64,000 nt of DNA from Charina bottae (taxonomy: Eukaryota; Chordata; Lepidosauria; Squamata; Charinaidae), in the NCBI GenBank assembly GCA_023362775.1, contig JALMGJ010000003.1:49111916-49175915 (forward strand), given 5' to 3'. Positions 23,505-33,328 of the stretch are shown here, one piece after another (the stretch's first letter is position 1; each line of letters begins with the position of its first letter). The translations under genes and the position numbers were made by a program. The notes below the pieces were generated by a model. That model ran no database searches and had not been told where the DNA came from. It saw only the letters and a program-made list of their open reading frames with translations.

Positions 23505-24625
23505 TTCTCCTTTTTATTTAATTTGTAGGCTGCCCAATTCTCATACAGCTCTGCGTGACTTACAACTAGGAACCAAAATATAGACATAAAAGATACAGCA
23601 GACCAGAAGAGCAAAGTAATCAAAACAAAATCAAAACAAAGCAAGCAAGCAAGCAAAAAAAAAAAATGAAAACCAAAACAAAAAAGGGGGCTTGATAATC
23701 AATCTATTCCCAAGGCCTGGAAGAACAAAGGGCTTCAGTAGTTTCTCTGAAAGATATTAAGTGTGGGAGCCACATGAATCTCTGTGGGGAGATCATTCCA
23801 GAGGGCAGGAATTGCAACAGAGTAAACACACTTCTTGGGTCCTGCCAGATGACATTATTTAATTGATGGGGCCTGGAACATACCTCCCTCCTGGACCAAA
23901 CTGGATGGGCAGAGACAACTGGAAATAAGAGGTCCTTCAGATAGCCAGGGCCTATGCCTTGAAGGGCTTTATAGGTAATAACTAGCACCTTGAATTGTAC
24001 CCAGAAGCCAACTGGTAATCAGTGCAGCTTATGAAGCAGCAGAAAATGTGGCACCCGCATTACTGCCTGTATTGCAGCATTCTGGACCAACTGTAGCTTC
24101 CAGATAGTCTTCAAGGGCTGCTCCAATCAGAGTACGTTATAGTAATCCAATCGTGAGATGACTAAGGGAAGAATGACTCTCTGAAGTGCCTCCCAATCCA
24201 GGAAAGAGTGCAACTGGCACACTATGTGTATCTATGCACATGCCCTTTTGGCCACAGCTTCTGCCCACTCTTTGAGCAGGAGCTGAGAGTCTAAGAGAAC
24301 CCCCAGATTGTGCACAAGACTCAGATGGAGAAGTGTGATCCCACTTACAGTTATAATGGAATATCCCACAACCAGAGGGGCCAAATAGACACAATAAACT
24401 TGGTCACTCAAAGAACCTGAAACCACCACATGGAGCCATCCACAGGTTACCTCTCACATGGCTTTCACCATCTAAGAGAGACCTGAATCTAAGGAGCAGA
24501 TGTCCGGGCTAACAGACTGAAGAACCCTGTCCAATTTCTCAGGAGTCACAGAAACAAGCTCACTCCGGATAACCATACAAGGCCTTGCCCTGGAACTGAC
24601 CAGGTGGAGTCCAATTCAGAGCAGA
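23505..24625 (-). pseudogene. L2 LINE ORF2 C-terminal remnant
   Basis: Read from 24625 down to 23690, the minus strand gives L2 words in order: LGVLLDSQLLLKE, FLDWEALQRVI, SRLDYYNVL, KLQLVQNAA, VQFKVLVITYKALQGIGPGYL, and then degenerate C-terminal sequence. Stops and frame changes break it into pieces. The region 23690-23505 holds an A-rich tail and a further antisense 3'-end-like block (tttatttaatttgtaggctg), so two insertions may abut. No TSD was seen. Confidence 0.72.
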
Positions 24626-24639
24626 TCTGAGCAACTTTA

Positions 24640-26355
24640 GCTGCCAAATAGCAAGAATATTCCTCACTGCAGCCTTGGAGATGATTATTTTTACTACTAC
24701 TCTTTTCGTTTTGAGTTATATATTTGTCTTGCTTTTAATGATATTTTCATTGTATTTTTTAATAATCCGCCCACAGCTAGATAGCTAGATAGTCATAATG
24801 AGAGGTCCATCAGAACTAACCAAGATGCAGCACTTTTCCATTTCAAAACCAGGCATGATTCAAGATGGAAAAACTCCAGCCATTCAGTTTTAACCCAACT
24901 GAAAACCTGCATTTCATTTGCTACAATTCATTTGGATACTTTGCTGATGAAATGCAATGTAGAGACCAAGCTTTCTTTAAATGTGCTTTCTTTAAATTTA
25001 ACCAGGAGTGAAAAACTTTTTTGTGGCTAAGGGCACTATATTTTTAAAATTAAAAACCAACAAATCGGTTACAGTGAACAAGGCAATGATCTTATGCTGT
25101 CACCAGAGAAGGTAGAACTGTGATTTTAGGCCACTTGGAATATTTTAAAGTTAAATTGGTGTGTTAAGGTTATGGGATGTGTAATACATCTGCTTTCATT
25201 TCCTGTCCCTGAATTTTCGTTATACAATCTTGGGGAAGAATAGGTCCAGGGAATTCAGAAAAGGCCAGGAGCTGCCCTTAGCTCCCCTAAGCATGGTCAA
25301 GACTGTGAGAAGCGGGCTTTAGCGGAGATTCAACAGTCTGGATGGCTCAGGTCTGTTAGTTAGAGGTTTACCATCTCTCAGATAGAGGAAGTTAAAATTT
25401 TAAAGGTGTATGCTACAGAGAGGAATAACAGACACATATTCTGTTTTTCTTTAATAAAATAGAGGTGCATGGGGGGGGGAGAATAAAATTCTTACCCCTT
25501 TATGGAGAGATTTCCCCCCCTTAGTCCCTCAAGGAGTGGGTTTTCCTTTTCCCTTAGTTACTAAGAAAATCTCTGCAAGGAACTAAAAGGAAAACTCTCT
25601 GCAAGAGTTTTTTCCCCTTTCAACCTTGTGGGGAGTTTTCTGTTAGTCCTTGTGGAGATTTTTTTCTGTTACTAAACTATAGCAGAAAGGATGGAGCTTG
25701 TCAACTGATATTTAAAAGGCCCACCCCTCTTGATCAGGTACTCCAGGGAATTTTTGTTTTTAACAAACAGGTTCCATAGCCTGAAAAAGTTTGAAAATTC
25801 CTGATCTAGATAAAAATTCATGAGGGAGTGGCATTTATTTTTTTCCTCTATAGTCATGGTGGGGGCTGCATGAGTAAAAGAGTTGATAAATGATACCAAT
25901 ATCTTATATACCTTATATATTGAAAGCTTGAGTGTCCCATCTGGTCATCACACTTTCTTCTGTTAAAAGGTCTTCATTAATTCTGAAAATGTGTCTACTT
26001 TATTATGAGTATTTTTAAAATAAAAATCCCTAAGAGAGTACATCATAGCTCATTAGTGTTTCATACTTTTAACCTGTAGCTTCATAAATTAATGGATAAA
26101 TCATGATTTGCTTAAAAGATCCTTTCACCAAAGTACATGATTAGGATAATGAAGATATTATGAATCTTCCTGGGTGGCAAAGCTAAAAAACATGAAATAT
26201 GAAAAAAAGACATAGATTGTACTCATGTCAGTTGCAGTACCAAGAGTCACAATCTATATGAAACAGAGTTTATATTTCCAGATACAACCTACAAAACTCT
26301 ATTTCACTCTGAGCTTTTTCCCATAAGAGTTGGCCTTAGTTTATCCTACAGTGTT
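24640..26355. other. Unassigned sequence
   Basis: No recognised gene or family. A short GATAGCTA run at 24777-24791, and G- and C-runs near 25470 and 25515. Confidence 0.45.
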
Positions 26356-26359
26356 GGAT

Positions 26360-27690
26360 AATTTCTGACCTGTTTCCAACCTTCCCTTTTGGGGGAAGGG
26401 ATTTGTTGAGAAGGTGATTGGCCTGCAGCTTCGGAGGGCTTTGGAGGAAATGGACTATCTGGACTCCTTATAGGTGGCTTTCAGTCCTGGGCACAATACT
26501 GAAACAGAATTGTTTACACTTGTAAATGACCTATCGAGGGATTAAGATGGGGATGGTGCATCCATCTGGCCCTCCTTGATCTCTTGATCATATTATCCTT
26601 CTGGACTGACTCAGGGAGTTTGGAGTGTGAGGCACAAGTGTTACTGTGGTTCTCTTCCTTCTTCCATGGGTCACTTCCAATCAGTGTTGTTGGGGAGGAG
26701 ATACCCCTGCTGTATATGGTATCTCAACACTGAATTCTTTCCCTGCTCCAGTTTAACCTCTATATGAGGCCGCTGGGTGAAGTCATCCATTGGCAGTATG
26801 CTGATGATACCCATTCATACAGTCCAACCCTTGGCCATCCAAACAATGCTGTTGAGTTCTCACTTGGTGTCTAGATTTGGATGAGGGGAAACAGTCTCAA
26901 GCTCAGCCCACAGCAACTGCTTGAAGAGCAGGCAGCAGCCATGGCTCAGAGGGCCTTTTGCAGATATCAAACTTGTGTGCCAATTACATCCATTTTGACC
27001 AAGAGGATCCATCTTGTGTGCCAATTGCACCCATTCCTGGACCAAGAGGCCCCCCACACAGTCACTCATGCCTTAGCCACCTCTCATCTGTATCACTGCA
27101 ATGCATTCTACATGGGGGCTGCCCTTGAAGACCGCTCAAAAAGTACAGCTAGCCTAAAATGGAGCGGTGCAAATAGTAGTAGTTGACATTGCTATTTCAC
27201 TGGTTACTAGTACACTTCTGAGTGCAATTCAAGGTGCCGGTTGTGACCTATAAAGTCCTTCATGGCACAGGGGCTGGTTATTTGTGGAGCTGCCTGTCTC
27301 CAATTACTTCTGTCCATCCAATAAAATTGGACAGAGTGGCCATGATCCAGGTCCTGTCACTTAAGCAGTGTCACCTAGTAGGACCCCGGAGATGTGCCTT
27401 CTCTGTTGTAGTGCCTGCCCTATGGAACAGCATTCCCTCTCAAGATTTAAATTGCCCTGATCCTGCCTGTCTTTTGGAAGGGATTGAAGACCTGGTTTTT
27501 CTCCCAGGTATTAGGTCAGGTGTTTGCATGTGTTTTTGTATCGTGTGGGGCTAGGTGAAGTTGCCTTGGATGTGATATGTTTTATTATTTTAAAAGGTTT
27601 TTTTGGAACGTAGCTGTTGCCACCTTGAGTCACATATCAATGAGGCAGCTGTATAAATTGACTGAATATATAAATGGATAAAGCATAAGG
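26360..27690 (+). pseudogene. L2 LINE ORF2 remnant including the RT catalytic motif
   Basis: The longest L2 piece here. Recognisable order: 'FNLYMRPLGEVIH' then QYADDT, with the YADD metal-binding motif of reverse transcriptase at 26797-26808, then WMRGNSLKLSPQQ. After that come VIHALATSHL-like words (about 27060-27110), QFKVPVVTYKVLHGTGAGYL (from about 27223) and RRCAFSVVVPALWNSIP. Several stops and shifts make it non-functional. It ends near 27690 with aatatataaatggata. Upstream of 26700 it is very degenerate, so the left edge is approximate. Confidence 0.75.
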
Positions 27691-27708
27691 GTTTTTAACT
27701 GGTAATTT

Positions 27709-27865
27709 TGCTTCCTTTTAAGTTTTACCTGCCTTATTAAAAATTAAAAATAAAAATGCTTTTGTTGTTCTACTCTTTTATTTGTATCATTACCCTTACT
27801 TGCCCTAAACACCATTTAGAAAGCCAATGTACAACAGCAATGCATAATTAAACAAATAACCAGTG
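27709..27865 (+). repeat. Local duplication, block A (first copy)
   Basis: ttttaagttttacctgcctt ... tgttgttctactcttttatt ... gtatcattac ... gccaatgtacaacagcaa is repeated, diverged, at 28683-28832. Confidence 0.7.
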
Positions 27866-28430
27866 TTTGGTTTCTACAGTTCCATATCACAGGTATTACT
27901 CTTCCCAGTTGTTATTATAGTTAATTGAAATAAACAAAGCCTCATCACCAAAATACCAGCATGGAGAATGGGGCATAAAATTCATAGAGGAAGGGAAGAA
28001 ATAGATTAGGTGCCTTGGGGGAATCTGAGACAACAGTAGGAACTGAACATCATGTTCAAATTATAGCATTTCAACGTCAGGGCAGATTTTGTTAATTTGT
28101 GCCAGGTTGGTATCTTTCTATTACATTCACAGAAGCCTCTATAATTCTGTGAGCTGTATAAATCAAGTGTGGTCTCCTGAAGAAGTTCAGTTCCAGGTCT
28201 TAATAGCTATTTTAATTCTGCATGTCAATTATATTGTAGCCAAAAGTTCAAATAAAGTTCAGGGGATCTAGGGGATGTAGCTGTTTAAATTAAAGGATTT
28301 CTACTACTAAGGATAGCAATGGATCAAGAGACAGTTGATAATTTGGTCTTACTATTTTTCATGACCCTGCTGCTTTTAGCCATATCCCATACATTGCTTG
28401 ATGTAGATGTGCAGTGCAACCTTGTTTGGC
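27866..28430. other. Sequence present only in the first duplicate
   Basis: Lies between blocks A and B in the first copy and is absent from the second. It has no recognised family and no clear TSD. Confidence 0.4.
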
Positions 28431-28500
28431 AAAGAAACTGTGGTAAGAACCTCTCTCTTTTCCCTGAGCATTTTGGCACTAGCAATTTCAAGCACATACG
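28431..28500 (+). repeat. Local duplication, block B (first copy)
   Basis: aaagaaactgtggtaagaac ... ccctgagcattttggcacta ... gcaatttcaag matches 28837-28906. Confidence 0.65.
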
Positions 28501-28682
28501 GCAGAAAAGGCCTACTTTGTGGCTTCTTCTTGATCTAGAACTCCTCGTCCAGGGATGCATAGCTAGTCCCATTTCTGCTGAACATCTGCTATGTAGAATT
28601 TTCTTATTTAGACAGTACATTGGTCTCTAAAGTGCCTTTCTAATATAATGAAACACTTTTTAATTGGTTGGCTTGCTCATGT

Positions 28683-28906
28683 TTCTTTTAAGTTTTACCT
28701 GCCTTTTATTTTTTAAATTTTTAATAGTTTTGTTGTTTTACTATTTTATTGGTATCATTACTATTAGTTACCATGAACACCTGTTAAAAAGCCTGTATAC
28801 AAAAGCAATTAAAATTAAACAAATAATCTGTGATAAAAAGAAACTGCGTTAAGAACTTTGTTCTTTTTCCCCAGAGCATTTCTGTACTGGCAATTTAAAG
28901 TATTAT
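28683..28906 (+). repeat. Local duplication, blocks A and B joined (second copy)
   Basis: Here the two blocks are contiguous: tcttttaagttttacctgcc through cagagcatttctgtactggc. See the first copy at 27709-28500. Confidence 0.65.
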
Positions 28907-30687
28907 ACAGTGATTCCTGCAGTGAAATACAGTCTGTCCTCATTAGTGATATATTGCCATAGCAATGGCAGTATTATGCTATGGTTAGGGTGAACATTCT
29001 CTCTCTCTCTCTCCTCCCCCCCCATTCTCCCTTCCTGGGCTCATTCCCCCTCCTCTAACAACTTGAAAACATTCTGCGTAAGAATATGGTTAAAAAATGC
29101 AGAATCAGGGTGAAATCTTGTCATGCCCTCTTTCCAGAGAATATCTCCCCCAATAGTCCTCACCTTCTAATTTTTAAATTATTCTTTCTGTGACCATCAG
29201 TGTCACCAAGGAGTCTTCCTTGGTGAATAAACTTGACACAAACTTGGCGATTAACAGATTAATCCCCACACATTTCATTGTAATGCTTAAGGGCTAGAGG
29301 CTTTAGGAATGTTTGAAATCTGGCCTCCTTCTCTTCAGTACTCCAAATCCAGGAGAAGATTTACCCCATTGGATTCTAATTAATCCATCTCTGAATGTGG
29401 AGATATTAAACAAATCCCTTCCAGCTTTGCCTTCTTGTACAATCCCAAGTCATTTGTAGTAATCCTATTAATTTCGGGCTAACAGTATATGCAGTAGCCT
29501 AATAATTTCAATAGGAGTGTCCCACTTTTTAGGATATAGCAGAGATCAGTACAGTAATGCAGTGTATCTTAGTGCTAGACCCCTTCCCCCTAAACTTTAC
29601 CAGACAATGTCTGGTTTAATTTATTTTTATGGCTGGTTCCTTAGCTTCTGGCAAGGCAAGTATTTAAAAAATGAACATATGTTGCATAAAACGACAATGC
29701 ATTTAAATTAGGCAAGAGTTACTTGGTTTTGACATGTGTTGCCAGCATAACCCTGTTTGTGTAGAATATACGTAACTATTTTAGAAAATGTTATTTTCTT
29801 AGATCTGAGTTATTTTATCTCCCAGTACTCTATCAGATTTTGTTTAAGGTTGGATACTGATGAAAAATCAGGTGAGCATGTACAAATCCATCATGCATGA
29901 GTTCCAATCCCCATTTTTCTCTTGCATGAGTAACTGTTGTAGTGCCTTTCCCCAACTTGGTGCCATCCTAATGTGGAGCCTTTGCCCAACATGGTGTGAG
30001 GACTGAGGTGAGAACCGGTGGTTCCCAGGCTGGAGATTACCATTATATAAACCTAGTACAACCGCTCAGCTTCAAGGCCAGCAAGTTCCACACCAAGTAT
30101 CCATTAATTTAGAAAGGCCGGAGGAAGGAGCCATGAGTTTAGACTGCAATGCAATAGAAGTCATTTACATCTTTTCAGGGACAATGGGTAATCAACTGGA
30201 GTGCATGCCTTCATTCTTATCTACAGTGAAGATTCTAATCTGGTAAAACTATATCTGTGAGTCCTCCATCAAGTCTAGTAGAAGAGTCAAGCCAAGCCAT
30301 GAAGTGTCAGGGAATCTTGATTTACTGCTAAATCCTGGTTAGGACACCCTGACAGGCATTTAATTGGGAAAGTCTTTTATAGCATTAGGAATAATTAGTA
30401 TCATAGTTTGCACATCACATACATCCAATCTTTGTATAAAAAGCAAAGACTCACACAAAGATGAAAAAAACACAAAAGACAAAAATTAAGCAGGATGTGT
30501 GCGTGTGAACATAATATGAAAAATTAGGGCAAAAATGTTATTGCTGTTTGAACAAAATAGCCAATCCAAGCTAGGAGCATAAGAAGCAACCTTATATTGA
30601 ATTTGATAATTAGTCCTTTTAACTCCATACTGTTTTCAGGGTGTTTCAAATGGATTTTTGCTAGATTTTCTGAAGGATACCATGAAC
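28907..30687. other. Unassigned sequence with a possible conserved block
   Basis: No gene was recognised. 29160-29510 is repeat-free and contains a perfect 10-bp stem (TCACCAAGGA 29203-29212 with TCCTTGGTGA 29217-29226) and repeated TAAT-type words. It is a candidate conserved non-coding element by appearance only. Confidence 0.3.
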
Positions 30688-30838
30688 CTGTCACTCTCTC
30701 TCAGCCCAACTCACCTCACAGGGTTGTTGTTGTGGGGAAAAGAGGAGGAGGAAGGAGTATTAGGTATTGTATGTTCGCTGCCTTGAGTTATTTATAAAAA
30801 ATAATAAAGGCGGGATAGAAAATAAATAAATAAATAAA
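30688..30838 (+). mobile_element. Sauria-type SINE, body and BovB-like tail
   Basis: Contains 'gtcactctctctcagcccaa', 'acctcacagggttgttgttg', 'ggaggaggaaggagtattag', and the tail 'gccttgagttatttataaaa' ending in (AAAT)n. This is the 3' two-thirds of the squamate Sauria SINE, whose tail is known to match BovB LINE. The tRNA-derived head is missing. Confidence 0.88.
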
Positions 30839-30884
30839 CCTCGTTTTGCTGGTACTAATGATTGAGCAAGAGCAGAACTGCCGA

Positions 30885-30970
30885 ATGTTATTTATTTTTA
30901 TTATTTGGATTTATCCCTGCCCATCTCTACCGTGGCAGACTCTGGGCGGATTACAGCAAAACAACAATAG
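30885..30970 (-). mobile_element. LINE/SINE 3'-end stub
   Basis: Antisense tail: 'tatttggatttatccctgcc' followed by 'gactctgggcggattacag', the common squamate 'GCCGCCCAGAGT' tail in reverse. Confidence 0.45.
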
Positions 30971-31120
30971 ATAGTAACCCCTAAAGTTTCCTTTCCAACT
31001 TGGTTTCCTGCAAATACATTGGTCCTCAATGAAGCACTCAATTGCTGGTAGTCATGCTGCCGGGGATAATATAGTCTTATTCTTTTATAGGGCACCACCA
31101 GGTTCAGGAGGGGAAACCTT

Positions 31121-31241
31121 AAATAAATTAAAATAAAATAAAATAAAATAAAATAAAATAAAATAAAATAAAATAAAATAAAATAAAATAAAATAATAAA
31201 TAAATAAAATAATAAATAAATAAATAAATAAATAAATAAAT
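31121..31241 (+). repeat. AAAAT / AAAT microsatellite
   Basis: About 14 AAAAT pentamers followed by AAAT tetramers. Confidence 0.97.
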
Positions 31242-31688
31242 TGAACCTGAAACATTCTGCAGGTAAGGCAGCTACAGGAGGATTGAATTGCAGTCTCATC
31301 TCATCACATTACTTACAAATAGTTATGTAGTCAAGTTGAAAGCTTAGCAATGGAGTTGGGCATTCTGTTTTGGTACTGTAAATGGTTTTTATTTCATTAC
31401 AGAATATGCATATTGTTGCATTTTGAAATGCTTATTGTTCCATTTCATATTGTAAAATAAATAAATGCTGGACACTAACCCAAATGTTCATTTTCAATAT
31501 ATGTTTACCATCATGCTGAATTCATTTCCAACAGCTCTTGGGCTATTCAGTGTTATGTTCATGAAGCTGTATTCTAAGGATTCATACTAAGGAAGAAAGT
31601 ATGCCTCATTTTTGATGTAAATCTGAACTTGCTTAAAATAAGAGGCTAAATCCAGAGACCTGATGTACTTCCTAGATAGGGATCATAT
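31242..31688. other. Unassigned AT-rich sequence
   Basis: Nothing recognised. Confidence 0.45.
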
Positions 31689-32034
31689 CCATGTTGTAAA
31701 GGTAAAGGTTCCCCCCGCACATTTGTGCAGTCGTGTTCGACTCTAGGGGCTGGTGCTCATCTCCGTTTGTTAGCCCAAGAGCCAGCGTTTTCCGAAGACG
31801 CTTCCACGGTCATGTGGCCAGCATGACACACATGGAACGCTGTTACCTACCCACCGAAGTGGTACCTATTAACCTACTTGCATTTGCATGCTTTCGAATT
31901 GCTAGGTTGGCAAGAGCTGGGGCTAGTGCGGGAGCTCACTCCATCATGCGGGACTATGGATTCGAACCTCCGAACTTGCAATCTTCCGATCGACAAGCCT
32001 GGTGTCTTAACCGCTGAGCCACCACGCCATGTTG
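31689..32034 (-). mobile_element. tRNA-derived SINE with (ACCTTT) tail, copy 1
   Basis: On the minus strand the head begins GGCGTGGTGGCTCAGCGG. It carries a textbook pol III A box (TGGCTCAGCGG, 32011-32021) and B box (GGTTCGAATCC, 31958-31968). A conserved body of about 200 bp (ctagcaattcgaaagcatgc, cgcttccgaag-like words) follows, and the tail is AACCTTTACCTTTAC. An 8-bp direct repeat, CCATGTTG (31689-31696, 32027-32034), is the likely TSD. Two more copies are at 49.3 and 56.1 kb. I do not give a family name. Confidence 0.88.
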
Positions 32035-32820
32035 AACTATCTCTAAATCATTTTCCAGAGATGTAGCTACATTCATCTGTTGCAGAAAAACCAGCAAGGA
32101 GTCTTGGGATACTGCAAAAACAAATATACTTATTATGGCACATATTAAATATGTCTGAGTGCCATCCTGCTATGAACATACATATTGAGAAATTACACAA
32201 TGGAGGCAATAAACTTGGTAGCATGTCGTGGATATCTGGCAGATGGATGGAACAAAGTGGAGCAGCATATGGTGGTACTGAAATACATCCAAACAAAAAT
32301 TTAGTCAAGAACCATAAGATTTAAAATTATGTTGCTGAAATTTCCAAACTGGTAGTCAAATCATATGAGTTTGTGATTTTGTGGAGGAATCAGATGGTAA
32401 ATGAGAGACAGAGAATAGAGCTTAAGATGGAGACAGATGCAACATAAGGAACAGTTAAGTGTGGTTCTTTCATTCATAGTATGGCATTAGCCAATATTCC
32501 AGAATCACTAAGAGAAACCAAAGTGGAACCAATATGAGTCAGAGTATTTGATTATTTGTCACTGAAAGCAATTAAGTCCTAACGGGATTAAAAAGCTTTT
32601 ATCATGTTGATCAAGAATTATAACTATGGCTGAAATCCAAAGTGAATCCAAAGTAAAACATGAAAGAAGTAGAAAAAGAGAATAGATTTATGTTCATAAT
32701 CTTTGTTATGGCATTCAGCTAAGTTCCTTCACTCTAAGGTCTAGGCAAAACTTCAGCATTCTAGGAACAAAGCTCAAACCTGACATTGCACAGAATTCTG
32801 CTATTGATTATATGCTACCA
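32035..32820. other. Unassigned sequence
   Basis: Nothing recognised. Confidence 0.45.
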
Positions 32821-32822
32821 TT

Positions 32823-32895
32823 TTTGTTGTTGTTTATTCGTTCAGTGTTCTGCGTACAGGTTGAATAGGCAGGGTGAAAGTATACATTTCATTAC
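32823..32895 (-). mobile_element. BovB fragment with internal deletion
   Basis: ttgttgttgtttattcgttc is the antisense BovB 3' end. It is joined directly to gttgaataggcagggtgaaa, which matches antisense text near 34188-34215 in the long BovB copy. About 0.8 kb of the element is missing between them. Confidence 0.6.
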
Positions 32896-33096
32896 CCAAC
32901 AAGGTAACATCATCAGTGCGAGTGAGTGTGGTGTTTCATCCCTGTTTATGTACAGTAGCTTGCTCTGCCAGTGTTGGTGGGGGTGTGGTTTCCTCCTTGG
33001 TAGTTCCTTGATTAGGGTATTGTTTTCTGCTTGATTGTTTGCATGATGTTAATCCTTGTTTATCTGGGTATATTTAAAGGGAAGCACTAAAGAATG

Positions 33097-33235
33097 TTCA
33101 AACTATCTAACAGTGGCACTTATTTCACATGCCAGTAAGGTAATGCTCAAGATCTTGCAAGGTAGACTCCAGCAATTCATGGAGTGAGAATTGCCAGAAG
33201 TACAAGCTGGGTTTGTCCTCTTAAAATGAGGCTTG
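33097..33235 (+). mobile_element. BovB RT fragment, opposite strand
   Basis: The plus-strand reading contains SNYLTVALISHASKVMLKIL and then ELPEVQAGF, a piece of the BovB reverse transcriptase. The same segment is present, antisense, near 34.5-34.6 kb. One stop interrupts it (ttcatggagtgagaa). Confidence 0.72.
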
Positions 33236-33328
33236 TATGAATCTTGTGACCCAGATTCTTTTTAGATCACAAAATAAAAAATACAACAAACACCTCCTCT
33301 CCAGCAGCCTATACCAAGATGTTTTTGT

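Noticed and set aside
28319..28630. 103-codon plus frame with a hydrophobic N-terminus
   Set aside because: Part of it falls in the duplicated non-coding block B, whose second copy does not keep the frame.
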